Shown here piece after piece: positions 25,066-33,629 of a DNA stretch of 64,000 bases. Positions within the stretch are counted from its first letter, which is position 1; each line of letters opens with the position of its first letter. The stretch is from JASHPR01 sp963729365 (GTDB lineage: Bacteria; Actinomycetota; Actinomycetes; Streptosporangiales; Streptosporangiaceae): contig CAVSNQ010000024.1 of assembly GCA_963729365.1 (NCBI GenBank), positions 62,001 through 126,000 on the forward strand, read 5' to 3'. The notes beneath the pieces are model-generated. The model had not been told where the DNA came from, did no database searches, and saw only the letters and a list, made by a program, of their open reading frames with translations. The translations under genes and the position numbers were made by a program.

Positions 25066-27660
25066 CTACGGAGCGGCCTGACCGGCCAGAACCCCTTCCA
25101 GGTTGCCGAGCGCTACGCCCTCATAATGCTGGTCCCCGGCCTCCCGGAAGATCGCCACCGCCTCTTGGCACGCGCTGACCGCCTCTTCGAACCGGCCCGC
25201 CCCGTGCAGGGCCAGGCCGAGGTTGCTCAGCGCCGTGCCCTCATGGTGCCGGTCGCCGGTCTCCCGGAAGGTGGCCACTGCCTCCTGGCACGCGCTGACC
25301 GCCTCCCCGAACCGGCCCGCTCGCCGCAGGGCCGTGCCGAGTCCCTCCAGCGCATCGGCCTCGCCGTTCCGGTCGCCGGTCTCCCGGTAAATGGTCACCG
25401 ATTCCCGGCACGCGGTGACGGCCTCCTCGAACCGGCCCGCCTCCTGCAGGGGGTTGCCGAGGTTGCCCAGCACCATGCCCTCGTCGTGCCGGTCGCCGGT
25501 CTCCCGGAGTATGGCCACCGCCTCCAGGTAGGCGGTGATGGCCTCCTCGAACCGGCCCTCCCGCCGCAGAGCCAGGCCGACGTTGTTCAGCGCCGTGGCC
25601 TCGCAGTGCCGGTCGCCGATTTCCCGGAAGATGGCTAGCGAGCCCAAGGATGCGGCGAGCGCCTCCGGGGACCGGCGCACCTGCCACAGGGCGTTGGCGA
25701 TGTTGCCCAGGGTCATGGCCTCTCTTCTCCGGTCGCCGAGCTTGCGGGCGGTCTCGAGACCGATAGCCAGGGTCATCAGCCAGTCGTCGAACCGGCGCCG
25801 CCAGATGCAGTACATGGCGAGGATGTGCGGGAGCCGCATTGCGACCTCGTCGCAGCCGGTGCTGGCGGCCATCGGGACCGTGGCCATGAGGTTGGGCCGT
25901 TCGGCGTCAAGCCAGGCCAAGGCGGCGTCGCGGTTCGGAAAGTCAGCTGGCACGGGAGTGCCCGCCAGGGCTCGAAGATGATCGTCTGCGGCGTCAGCTG
26001 TGTGCATGTAGTAGCGGAGCAGCCGGTCACGGGCCTCCTCGCGCCCGTCAGCCTCGGCGTGCGCGTCCGACAGCTGCTGCGAGTACAGACGCAGCAGGTC
26101 ATGCATCCGCCACCGGCCGGTTGCGCCGTCGATCAGATGGGCCCTGACCAGGCGGGCCAGCACGCCGCGCGCCTGGCCTTCCGGCAGGTCAGCCAGGACC
26201 GCGACCGCGGCGGTGGACGCGTCCGGCCCTGGATTGACCGACAGTATCCGGAACAGCCGCGCCGCGATCTCGTCGAGACGACGGCAAGACAGCCCGAACG
26301 CTGCTGCGACCGACGGCGCGGCCGCTCCGCTGCCGTCGTCGTAGCGCAGCGCCGCTAGGCGCCCACGCTCGACCGCCAGATCCCCGGCTAGGTCGCTGAC
26401 GCTGCGCGCCGGGTCGACATTCAGCAGCGCGGCCGCGATCTGCAACGCCAACGGCAGCCCGCCGCAGACCCGGGCGAGCCGCATCGCAGCTTCGCGATCG
26501 CTGCTGGCCCGGCTATCGTCGGGCCGGGCAGCGCGCAGCGCCGCCTTCAGCAGCGCCACCCCCTCGTCCTGGCTCAGGACCGCCACCTCCAAGAGCCTGG
26601 CGCCCAGGCCGGCCAGGGTGTGCCGCGAGGTGACCACCATCCGGTGCGGGCCTGGACCGGGCAGCAGCAGCCGGACCTGCGCCTCGGACGAGGCATTGTC
26701 AGCGATCACCAGGACCGGCTTGCTGATCGCGGCCAGCGCCGAACGGTACGTTCCGGCCCGTTCTTCGGCCCCGGGCGGGATATGTTCCGCGCCCACCCCC
26801 AGGGAGCGCAGCAGCGTGTCCAGTGCCCGGCCGGGCTCGACCGGCGCCTCCTCGTATCCGTGTAGGTCGATGAACAGCACCCCGCCGGGAAACCAGCCGC
26901 GCTGCCGGGCGGCGTGGCCCGCCTGGACGGCCAGCGTGGTCTTCCCCACCCCGGCCAGCCCGGCCACCGCCAAGACCACGGCCTCCTCCGCCCCGGCCGG
27001 ATCCAGCAGCCCGGTCATCACCGCCAGTTCGGCAGCGCGGCCGGTGAACCCGGTCACCAGCGGCGGCAGCTGGGCCAGCGCGGCCGGGGCGCCAAAGGCG
27101 AGCTTGCCGACATCCCCGTGCGCTTCCGACGGTCGGCTCTGCCGGGTCGTGGCGATCGCCTTGCGCAGCGCCCCGGGATCCACCGCGTAGCCCTCATCAT
27201 CGCGGCTGCGCAGCAGGAACTGCAGTTCTGGCTCGCCGAACTGGCACAGATTGGCGAGATCTTGCAGCCAGCGGTCCTTGAACAGGCGCGGCTCCCCGCC
27301 GATGGCGCGGCTGACCATCGTACGCAGCACCTTCTGCCGATCGTCCAGCCGCGGATCCCGATGCGGCAGCCGCTCCAGCGGGACATGGAACTCCGCGGCT
27401 GTCAGCAGCCAGGCGACCAGGGATGGCGTGGGCACCGGATGGCCGTCCGCCATGCCGTAGTGGCGCGACGGGCGGGCCGGACCGGCTGCGAATGCCTGGT
27501 CCACCACGGCCTGCGCTCGCGTTGCCAGCACCCACAGCAGCCAGCTGCCGAACCCGTAGATCTCATCGGGCAAATCCAGGTCTGCCCCCACATGCCCAGG
27601 ATGCTCCCAGCGCGCATCCGCAAACAAGCGCATCATCCAGGCCGAGGTCGATAGGCTCAT
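25066..27660 (-). CDS. NB-ARC/STAND NTPase with C-terminal TPR repeats
   Basis: 864 residues from ATG 27660 (GGGG four bases upstream); GTG 27684 is another in-frame option. Residues 1-190 form an unrecognised N-terminal domain. The NB-ARC core follows: GFTGRAAELAVM (204-215), Walker A GLAGVGKT (234-241), Walker B PVLVIADNA (about 315-323), a TSRH sensor and GGLPLALQIAAALL. A winged-helix part (MHDLLRLYSQQL) precedes about five and a half TPR units of exactly 40 residues each from about 642 (for example FEEAVSACQEAVAIFRE). The 120-bp units are highly alike in DNA, so copy number may vary. Such proteins sense a signal through the repeats, oligomerise on ATP binding and act in regulation or defence. 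Confidence 0.88.
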   Translation of the reverse strand: MSLSTSAWMMRLFADARWEHPGHVGADLDLPDEIYGFGSWLLWVLATRAQAVVDQAFAAGPARPSRHYGMADGHPVPTPSLVAWLLTAAEFHVPLERLPHRDPRLDDRQKVLRTMVSRAIGGEPRLFKDRWLQDLANLCQFGEPELQFLLRSRDDEGYAVDPGALRKAIATTRQSRPSEAHGDVGKLAFGAPAALAQLPPLVTGFTGRAAELAVMTGLLDPAGAEEAVVLAVAGLAGVGKTTLAVQAGHAARQRGWFPGGVLFIDLHGYEEAPVEPGRALDTLLRSLGVGAEHIPPGAEERAGTYRSALAAISKPVLVIADNASSEAQVRLLLPGPGPHRMVVTSRHTLAGLGARLLEVAVLSQDEGVALLKAALRAARPDDSRASSDREAAMRLARVCGGLPLALQIAAALLNVDPARSVSDLAGDLAVERGRLAALRYDDGSGAAAPSVAAAFGLSCRRLDEIAARLFRILSVNPGPDASTAAVAVLADLPEGQARGVLARLVRAHLIDGATGRWRMHDLLRLYSQQLSDAHAEADGREEARDRLLRYYMHTADAADDHLRALAGTPVPADFPNRDAALAWLDAERPNLMATVPMAASTGCDEVAMRLPHILAMYCIWRRRFDDWLMTLAIGLETARKLGDRRREAMTLGNIANALWQVRRSPEALAASLGSLAIFREIGDRHCEATALNNVGLALRREGRFEEAITAYLEAVAILRETGDRHDEGMVLGNLGNPLQEAGRFEEAVTACRESVTIYRETGDRNGEADALEGLGTALRRAGRFGEAVSACQEAVATFRETGDRHHEGTALSNLGLALHGAGRFEEAVSACQEAVAIFREAGDQHYEGVALGNLEGVLAGQAAP
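25080..25740 (-). repeat. Tandem 120-bp repeats encoding TPRs
   Basis: Within the NB-ARC gene the phrase GGTCGCCGGTCTCCCGGA (plus strand), or near copies, returns every 120 bases (for instance near 25250, 25370, 25490). Each period encodes one 40-residue TPR unit starting GDRH or similar. These are coding repeats, not CRISPR: there are no unique spacers. Confidence 0.8.
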
Positions 27661-27784
27661 CGATCCCCGCAGAAGGAACCCCACAACACGGAACCAGTTG
27701 CGCCCGATGTGCCCGTCGTCATCTGGCGTGCGCCGCGGCCTTGGGGAAGCACCACGTCAGCGCGGCTCGTTGACCATCTACGAG

Positions 27785-28813
27785 TTAGCTGAGTAGCTCG
27801 CGGACGCGCGGGATGACCTGGTGGCCGTACAGCTCGATGTTGGTCATGAGCTGGTCGTGCGTCAGGCCCGGCATGCCGTACTTGAGGTCGAACCGGGTGG
27901 CCTCCAGGGCGCGGAGGTTGGCGGCGATCTTCTGGGCGACGGTTTCGGGTGAGCCGACGTACAGCGCTCCGTGCGGCCCGGTTTCGCGGTCGAACGAGTC
28001 CTCGGTGGGGATCGCGAAGCCGCGCTCGGGGCCCATCAGGGTGATGATGTCCCGCCAGCGCGGCCAGAACTCGGCTTTCGCCTGCTCGTCGGTGGCCGCG
28101 ACGTGGCCCGGCGAGTGCACCAGCACCGGAAGCGGCGGGCGGCCGAACTTTTCCAGCGCTCGCTGGAACAGCTGCGAGTACGCGGCGAACCGGGCCGGCG
28201 GGCCGCCGATGATGGCGAGCGCCAGCGAGAACCCGAGGCGGGCCGCGCGGATCACCGACTGCGGGTTGCCGCCGACGCCGATCCACGCCGGGAACGGGCC
28301 GGACTCGGTGTGCGGCACCACGTCCTGGTTCAGCAGGGACGCGCGGGTCTTGCCGTCCCAGGTGACCGGCCCGCCCTTGAGCAGCTCGGCGAACAGCGTG
28401 GCCTTCTCATCGAAGAGTTCCTCATAATCGGCGAGGTCGTAGCCGAACAACGGGAACGACTCGATGCTCGATCCGCGGCCGAGGATGACTTCGGCGCGGC
28501 CGCCGGAGATCGCGTTCAGGGTGGAGTACCGCTGGAACACCCGGACCGGATCGTCGGAGCTCAGCACCGTGACGGCGGAGCCGAGGCGGATCCGTTCGGT
28601 ACGGGCCGCGATCGCGGCGAGTACCACGTCGCCGGCCGGCATCGGGAAATACTCGGTGTGGTGTTCGCCGACCCCGAAGAAGTCCACCCCGGCTTGCTCG
28701 GCGAAGACGCCCTCTTCGACCACGTTGCGGATCGTCTGGGCGTGCGATAGCGGGTGGCCATCGGCGTCGCTGTTCCGGTCGCCGAAGGTGTCGAGCCCGA
28801 AGGCGTAGGTCAT
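27785..28813 (-). CDS. LLM-class flavin/F420-dependent oxidoreductase
   Basis: 342 residues with the bacterial-luciferase TIM-barrel pattern: VEEGVFAEQAGVDFFGVGEH (about residues 32-51), HHTEYFPMPAGDVVLAAIAA, RIRLGSAVTVLSSDDPVRVF, and the flavin-contacting GGRAEVILGRGSSIESFPLF. The C-terminal half reads YVGSPETVAQKIAANLRALE and closes the barrel. LLM enzymes oxidise or oxygenate small organics using FMNH2 or F420. The ATG at 28813 overlaps the stop of the upstream F420:NADP-type reductase gene (ATGA), so the two are translationally coupled; a supply-and-use pair for reduced cofactor is a plausible inference. Confidence 0.88.
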   Translation of the reverse strand: MTYAFGLDTFGDRNSDADGHPLSHAQTIRNVVEEGVFAEQAGVDFFGVGEHHTEYFPMPAGDVVLAAIAARTERIRLGSAVTVLSSDDPVRVFQRYSTLNAISGGRAEVILGRGSSIESFPLFGYDLADYEELFDEKATLFAELLKGGPVTWDGKTRASLLNQDVVPHTESGPFPAWIGVGGNPQSVIRAARLGFSLALAIIGGPPARFAAYSQLFQRALEKFGRPPLPVLVHSPGHVAATDEQAKAEFWPRWRDIITLMGPERGFAIPTEDSFDRETGPHGALYVGSPETVAQKIAANLRALEATRFDLKYGMPGLTHDQLMTNIELYGHQVIPRVRELLS

Positions 28814-29469
28814 GTCAGGCTCCTCGCGTCCTCGTCCACGGCCCGCTCGAACTCGGGCTGCGGCAGCACGACCCCGAACACCGGCCCGCCCGGCTGCAGC
28901 ACCCGGCCCGCGCGCAGACTGTCCAGACGAACCGGGTCGTAGCCGGCCCGGTCGACCAGGGCCGCGATCGTGGCGACCGCCGCGGGGTCGTCGCCCGCGA
29001 CGCCGGCCGCCTGCCGGTCCGGGGCGCCCGGCGGCCGCGCTCGGTCCTCGAGTTCGTGGTAGCCGATGTGATTGAGCGCCTTGACCACGGTCGAGCCGGC
29101 CAGCCGCCGGGCCACGATCTCGCTACTTCCGCCGTCTTCGAAAGCATTCAGTACGCCGTCGCTGGCCGGCCAGTAGTTCATCGCGTCGACCACGAGCTTG
29201 CCGGTGAGCAGCCCGGGATCGGCGTCGTGGAAGCGGTGCAGCGGTATCGCGAGCACCACGATGTCCGCGTCCGCCATCGCGTCGCTGGCCCAGCGTGGCT
29301 GCGCGCCGGGAATGACCAGCTCGGTGATCAGCGCGATGTCGTCCGGATCGCCCGACGTGGCGATGGCCACCGGGTAACCGGCCTTGATGGCCAGCCGTGC
29401 GATGACTGGCCCGACGTGGCCCGCGCCGAGTACCGCAAGCCTGCTTGGTTGTGTAGTGCTCGAGCTCAT
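28810..29469 (-). CDS. F420-dependent NADP oxidoreductase-like Rossmann protein
   Basis: 219 residues. An N-terminal dinucleotide-binding fold shows LAVLGAGHVGPVIARLAIKA (GxGxxG at about residues 14-19), then VAIATSGDPDD, where the residue after the second strand is Thr-Ser, favouring NADP over NAD. ADADIVVLAIPLHRF and GKLVVDAMNYW follow the pattern of NADPH-dependent F420 reductases (Fno-like). The C-terminal half (STVVKALNHIGYHELEDRAR, LVDRAGYDPVRLDSLRAGR) also matches that group. The usual partner is coenzyme F420, giving hydride transfer between NADPH and F420. It is coupled to the LLM gene and divergent from a TetR gene. Confidence 0.85.
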   Translation of the reverse strand: MSSSTTQPSRLAVLGAGHVGPVIARLAIKAGYPVAIATSGDPDDIALITELVIPGAQPRWASDAMADADIVVLAIPLHRFHDADPGLLTGKLVVDAMNYWPASDGVLNAFEDGGSSEIVARRLAGSTVVKALNHIGYHELEDRARPPGAPDRQAAGVAGDDPAAVATIAALVDRAGYDPVRLDSLRAGRVLQPGGPVFGVVLPQPEFERAVDEDARSLT

Positions 29470-29499
29470 TGGCCAGTCCTTCCGGTGCGATGGGGCAAC

Positions 29500-29540
29500 G
29501 CTGGACGCGTAAGCGGACTTTACCCCGGTTATATTCCGGC
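29500..29540. promoter_or_regulatory. Shared divergent control region, possible TetR operator
   Basis: GTAAGCGGACTTTAC (29509-29523) is a near-palindrome of TetR-operator style, followed by the AT-rich TTATATT (29529-29535), a -10-like box for the plus-strand TetR gene. Both divergent start codons (29469 and 29556) lie within 60 bases. Confidence 0.4.
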
Positions 29541-29555
29541 CGTAGAGTGTGACCG

Positions 29556-30167
29556 ATGAGCCAGCCCGTGACCTGGGGATCGCCGCGCGCCGAGCGCGCC
29601 GACGCCGCGCGTAACCGGCGGCTTCTGCTGGCCACGGCGCGCGAGATGCTCGCCGAGCAGGGGTCGGACAAACTGACGATGGACGGGCTGGCGGAACGTG
29701 CGGGCCTGGGCAAGGGAACGGTGTTCCGCCGGTTCGGTACCCGGGCGGGGATCTTCCAGGCGCTGCTGGACGACGCCGAGCAGGACTTCCAGGAGCAGGT
29801 TCTTACCGGATCCCCGCCGCTAGGCCCGGGCGCCCCGCCACTGGATCGCCTGATCGCCTACGGCCGGGCCAGGATCGACTTCCTGATCGGGCACTGCGAG
29901 ATCGCACGCGGCGCGCTGGACGGCCGGGAGCTGGTGCCAGCCGGATCGCAGACGCCCATGTCGCGGGCCCACATCCGGTTTCTGCTCGGGGAGATCCGCC
30001 TCGGCGCCGCCGACCTGGACGTCCTGGCCACCCAGCTCACCGCGGCCCTGGACGGCCCGCTGCTGCTCTACCTGTCGTCCGCCATCCTGACCGGGACCGC
30101 CCCGCAAGTCCCTGAACGCCTGAGCCGGGGCTGGGAGGACCTGGTCCAGCGCGTCTGCCGGTCATGA
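29556..30167 (+). CDS. TetR/AcrR-family transcriptional regulator
   Basis: 203 residues. The N-terminal helix-turn-helix reads RRLLLATAREMLAEQGSDKL, TMDGLAERAGLGKGTVFRRF (about residues 21-62), with RFGTRAGIFQALLDDAEQDF closing the domain. The rest is a helical ligand domain with SRAHIRFLLGEIRLGAADLD. It sits back to back with the F420:NADP reductase-LLM operon, the standard arrangement for a local repressor of a redox or detoxification operon. The effector is unknown. Confidence 0.88.
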   Translation: MSQPVTWGSPRAERADAARNRRLLLATAREMLAEQGSDKLTMDGLAERAGLGKGTVFRRFGTRAGIFQALLDDAEQDFQEQVLTGSPPLGPGAPPLDRLIAYGRARIDFLIGHCEIARGALDGRELVPAGSQTPMSRAHIRFLLGEIRLGAADLDVLATQLTAALDGPLLLYLSSAILTGTAPQVPERLSRGWEDLVQRVCRS

Positions 30168-30280
30168 TGAACGGTGGTCAGCAAGCCGGCTGACGGGCGG
30201 CCCGCACTAGCCCGGGCGCCGGACGTGCGATCTGATGGGGGGATGACCCGCTCGCCGGACGACCCGGGAGGTAATGCACC

Positions 30281-30517
30281 ATGACTGACCCCTACGAGCC
30301 GGCCCGCCCGCGCGACCCGGCCCTGGAAGAAGAGCTCGAATCGCTGCGCGAACAAGAGCGCGAGGGCCATTCGACGCCCAAGGAGCAGCGCCGCGCCGAG
30401 CAGCTCGAGCACCGTCTGCATGTTGACGAGCACGGGGCGGAGGTCAGGGAACGCCGTGAAGAGGACCGCGCGGCCGACCGCGAGGACGAGGAGTGGCGCT
30501 CCCGCCACCGCCACTGA
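30281..30517 (+). CDS. Small highly charged hypothetical protein
   Basis: 78 residues after GGGAGGTAATGCACC, a convincing ribosome binding site for ATG 30281. Nearly every second residue is charged: ALEEELESLREQEREGHSTP and RREEDRAADREDEEWRSRHR. It should form a single long helix or coiled coil in the cytoplasm. No domain is recognised. The following DNA to 30758 holds no clear gene, though a short frame near 30570-30690 (LGQRLYEYMRRTGVIQRECQ) has protein-like composition and may be a fragment. Confidence 0.6.
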   Translation: MTDPYEPARPRDPALEEELESLREQEREGHSTPKEQRRAEQLEHRLHVDEHGAEVRERREEDRAADREDEEWRSRHRH

Positions 30518-30758
30518 CCGGTCGCGATAGCCGGCCTGGGCGACCTTGGGCGTTGCGCCCCGGTAGGGAACAATTTCTTCTCGGCCAGCGTCTGTACGAG
30601 TACATGCGGCGCACCGGGGTAATCCAACGCGAATGCCAACGGCGCAAGCCTTTGACCACGGGTAGCGACCGACCAGGCGACACCCGGTGATATTGCAGGA
30701 AACTGTCAGAACCCTGCCGTACTGTAACGGGCATCAGCGGGCGGGGAGGAGAAGTGTC

Positions 30759-31049
30759 ATGGCCAGCCAACTTGAGGAAGACCGAACAACCTCAGCGGTA
30801 CCTGGCGGCCGCGGACGGGGTCCGCGCGGTTGGCTAACGGGGTTACCGCGGGTCGGCCGGTGTCCGGTTCCCGGATGCCACGATCAGATTGACCCAACGC
30901 GCTTGATGTGCCGCAGCCATTGGTATCTGGTGCCCAAGCAGATCCGCGACCGGGTGTGGGCCACCTGGCGGTCCGGCCAGGGGGCGTTCAGCACCGAGCA
31001 TCTGGAGACCGTGCACATGGCGATCACCGCATGCCAGGCCACCGTCTAG
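30759..31049 (+). CDS. Small Cys/His-containing conserved hypothetical protein
   Basis: 96 residues from ATG 30759 behind GGGGAGGA; the open frame to 30687 has no support. The core GRCPVPGCHDQIDPTRLMCR, SHWYLVPKQIRDRVWATWRS holds three cysteines and one histidine (CxxxxC...C..H) that could bind zinc. I recognise this pattern as a recurrent small actinobacterial protein of unknown role. It stands alone between divergent and convergent neighbours. GC-rich 15-16-base repeats follow it (31050-31100) before the TetR gene. Confidence 0.65.
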   Translation: MASQLEEDRTTSAVPGGRGRGPRGWLTGLPRVGRCPVPGCHDQIDPTRLMCRSHWYLVPKQIRDRVWATWRSGQGAFSTEHLETVHMAITACQATV

Positions 31050-31133
31050 CCCACGCCACCGCCTAGCCGCGCCACCCCATAGCCGCGCCACCCCGCGGCC
31101 CGCGCCGCTGCTCGATGATGGCACCTCGCTGGT

Positions 31134-31877
31134 TCATGATCTCGCCCCGATCGCGCCGCGCAGCAGCTCCACGAACTGCCGGACCCGCAGGTCGCGCACG
31201 GCCGGGGACTGCGTGGCCGAGCCGAACAGCCCGGGGTCGAGTTCCTCGGTGACGATCGCGTCCTGGCAGCGGTCCATCAGCCAGTCGACCAGGGACACGA
31301 CCATCTTCACGTCGATGTCGGTTCTGACCTCGCCGCGGTCGATGCCGAACTGGACGAAGGCCTGCGTGCCGTACGGGTCCTCACGCAGCAGGAACTGGGT
31401 GATTTCCCGCCTCAGCTGCAGGCTGGAACAGTAATTGCCGAGCAGCGTCACCCGGTACGGCAGCCAGTCCTCATGGATGAGGTGCGGCGTGCGCGAGATC
31501 CAGTAGGTGATGACCGCGAAGAACCCCTTGGCGAGGACCTCGGGCGGGGCGTCCAGGTAACAGCTGAACGAGCGGGCGGCGGCCTTGTAGGCGGCCAGGA
31601 ACAGGCCGGCCTTGCTGCCGAAGTAGCCGAACACCGCTCCCTTCGCGACGTCGGCGTCCCTGGCGATCTCCTCGATCCGCACGCCCTCGTACCCGCGCTC
31701 GGCGAAGTGGCGCATGGCGGCGGCGACGATCCGCTGCTGCCTGGCCAGCTGGCGCGCGGCCGCGCGCACCGGCACCCGGTCGCGCGCGGCCCCAGGGCGC
31801 GGACGTCCGCCCGGGAACGGAGCCGCGGCGGCCGCCGTCCCGCCGTCAGGCAGAACTCCAGTTTGACCAGAAGTCAT
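31134..31877 (-). CDS. TetR/AcrR-family transcriptional regulator
   Basis: 247 residues from ATG 31877 (GAGAGG six bases upstream); the longer frame to 31901 is less likely. The helix-turn-helix is RIVAAAMRHFAERGYEGVRI, EEIARDADVAKGAVFGYFGS, preceded by an unusual Gly/Pro/Ala-rich tail of about 40 residues. The ligand domain includes KGFFAVITYWISRTPHLIHE and DVKMVVSLVDWLMDRCQDAI. It is divergent from the FAD oxidoreductase-Rieske pair, 82 bases away, and most likely represses that operon in the absence of its substrate. Confidence 0.87.
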   Translation of the reverse strand: MTSGQTGVLPDGGTAAAAAPFPGGRPRPGAARDRVPVRAAARQLARQQRIVAAAMRHFAERGYEGVRIEEIARDADVAKGAVFGYFGSKAGLFLAAYKAAARSFSCYLDAPPEVLAKGFFAVITYWISRTPHLIHEDWLPYRVTLLGNYCSSLQLRREITQFLLREDPYGTQAFVQFGIDRGEVRTDIDVKMVVSLVDWLMDRCQDAIVTEELDPGLFGSATQSPAVRDLRVRQFVELLRGAIGARS

Positions 31878-31908
31878 GGATCCTCTCGGCCTCAGCCGCA
31901 CTCATGTA

Positions 31909-31936
31909 TTGACATAACCAGGCAGCTAATCATACT
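31909..31936 (+). promoter_or_regulatory. Promoter of the FAD oxidoreductase-Rieske operon
   Basis: TTGACA (31909-31914), a 16-base spacer and CATACT (31931-31936) form a near-consensus sigma-70-type promoter 22 bases before ATG 31959. TGACA at 31910-31914 and TGTCA further on at about 31937-31941 are inverted and could be the TetR contact points. Confidence 0.6.
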
Positions 31937-31958
31937 TGTCATCACGTCGCAGAGTTAG

Positions 31959-33629
31959 ATGACCGGAAGTCAGAAAATGCTGACTGGCACGCAGGCCCGA
32001 ACCCGATGGGACGTCATCGTGGTCGGCGCGGGGCACAACGGGCTGACCGCCGGGGCGATACTGGCCCGGGCGGGCCTCGCCACGCTGGTCGTGGAGCGCC
32101 GTGAGGTGACCGGCGGATGCTGCGTCACCGAGGAGATCTCGCCCGGCTGCCGGGCGTCGACCACTTCCTACATCGCGTCGATGCTGCGGCCCGAGGTGAT
32201 CAGGGAGCTGCACCTGGGACGGCACGGGCTGCGGATGGTCCCGTGCGAGCCGGCCCTGCAGGTCGCCCTGGACGACGGCGAGGTGCTGGCCTCGTGGGGC
32301 GACACCGCGCGGACCGCCGCCGAGATCAAACGGTTCTCGGCCGCCGACGCCCGCGCCTTCGTGGCCGCCGACCTGGAACTGCGGGCCCTCGCCGCGCGGC
32401 TGCAGCCGCTGTTCATGGAGCTGCCGCCGGACACCAGGGCGACCGGGCTGCGGGGCTACCGCGAGCTGCTGCGGGTCGGCCGGAGCCTGCGCGGCGTGCG
32501 CGGAACCGAGCTCGACGGCCTCACCCGGCTGCTGACCGGCAGCCTCGGCCAGTTCATCGAGGCCAGGTTCGAATCCCGGCAGGCCCGGGCGCTGGTGCTG
32601 GCCAACAACCTGTACGGCAAGCACGGCGGGCCGTACCAGCCCGGCACGCTGATCGGCCTGGCCTTCCACCTGCTATCCGGCGGCGAGCAGGCGGAACAGG
32701 GGTTCTTCGGCCACGTCATGGGCGGCATGGGCGCGATCAGTGGCGCGATCGCCTCGGCCGGGCGGGCCGCCGGGATGCAGATCGCCACCGGCGCGCCGGT
32801 GGCCCGGATCCTGGTCCGCGACGGCCGGGCGACCGGGATCGCGCTGCAGGACGGTACCGAGGTCGAGGCCGCGGCGGTGCTCTCCGGCGCCGACCCCAAG
32901 CGGACCTTCCTCGGCCTCATCGGCAAGGAAGAGCTGCCGGACGACTTCAGGACCGCGGTCGCCGGGATCAAGATGGACGGGCCGTGCGGCAAGGTCAACC
33001 TGGTCCTGAACGCGGAGCCGCGGGTGATCGGGATGCCCGAGGACGCGGGGCCCGGCCGCCGCGCGTTGTTCACCCTCCCGCCCGAGCTGGCCGTGGCCGA
33101 CGCCTGCTACGACCGGGCCAAGCGCGGCGAGCTGGCCGATGCCGGTCAGCTGTTCATCGACTGCGTGGTCGCGTCCAACGTCGATGACTCGCTGGCGCCG
33201 CCCGGCCGCCACATCATGACCTGCTTCGTCCAGTACCTGCCCTACCGCCTCGCCGAAGGGACCTGGGACGGGCGACGGGATGAGCTGGGCGACCGCGTGC
33301 TGGCCAGGATCGGCCAGTTCGCGCCGAACGTGCCGTCCGCGGTCCTGGCCAGGCAGGTGCTGACCCCGCTGGACCTGGAACGCGAGTACGGCCTCACCGA
33401 AGGCAACATCTTCCACGGTGACATCGGCCCGGACCAGCTCTTTCACATGCGGCCGGTGCCCGGGTGGGCGCGCTACGCGACGCCGGTCGAGCGGCTGTAC
33501 CTGTGCGGCGCGGGCGCCCACCCGGGAGGCGGGGTCACCGGCGCGCCCGGCTACAACGCGGCCCGGCGGGTGCTGGCCGACTTCAAGCGGGCGAGGCGCG
33601 GCGGCCGGGCGCGGAGGAGGCAGCGGTGA
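31959..33629 (+). CDS. FAD-dependent oxidoreductase, phytoene desaturase/PYROXD2-like
   Basis: 556 residues. The N-terminal FAD-binding motif is VIVVGAGHNGLTAGAILARA (about residues 19-38), followed by LVVERREVTGGCCVTEEISP, the second glycine-rich stretch of the CrtI-like amine-oxidase fold. The C-terminal FAD motif is LYLCGAGAHPGGGVTGAPGY. This GxGxxPGGGVTGxPG form is typical of CrtI/PYROXD2-like dehydrogenases. The substrate is not evident; no carotenoid genes adjoin. The GTG of the next gene, a Rieske oxygenase, overlaps the stop (GTGA), so both are coupled and probably act in one pathway. A promoter and a divergent TetR gene lie upstream. Confidence 0.88.
   Translation: MTGSQKMLTGTQARTRWDVIVVGAGHNGLTAGAILARAGLATLVVERREVTGGCCVTEEISPGCRASTTSYIASMLRPEVIRELHLGRHGLRMVPCEPALQVALDDGEVLASWGDTARTAAEIKRFSAADARAFVAADLELRALAARLQPLFMELPPDTRATGLRGYRELLRVGRSLRGVRGTELDGLTRLLTGSLGQFIEARFESRQARALVLANNLYGKHGGPYQPGTLIGLAFHLLSGGEQAEQGFFGHVMGGMGAISGAIASAGRAAGMQIATGAPVARILVRDGRATGIALQDGTEVEAAAVLSGADPKRTFLGLIGKEELPDDFRTAVAGIKMDGPCGKVNLVLNAEPRVIGMPEDAGPGRRALFTLPPELAVADACYDRAKRGELADAGQLFIDCVVASNVDDSLAPPGRHIMTCFVQYLPYRLAEGTWDGRRDELGDRVLARIGQFAPNVPSAVLARQVLTPLDLEREYGLTEGNIFHGDIGPDQLFHMRPVPGWARYATPVERLYLCGAGAHPGGGVTGAPGYNAARRVLADFKRARRGGRARRRQR

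Noticed and set aside
25080..25740. Regular repeats suggesting a CRISPR array
   Set aside because: The 120-bp period, similar sequence across the whole period and continuous coding of 40-residue TPR units exclude CRISPR. No CRISPR array or cas gene was seen anywhere.
31050..31100. Three copies of a GCC-CGCCACCC-like 15-16-base repeat
   Set aside because: Low-complexity GC-rich DNA between genes; too short and irregular to assign a role.
32560..32590. T-arm-like GGTTCGAATCCCGG
   Set aside because: It lies inside the FAD oxidoreductase coding frame with no acceptor or anticodon stem around it; chance match.
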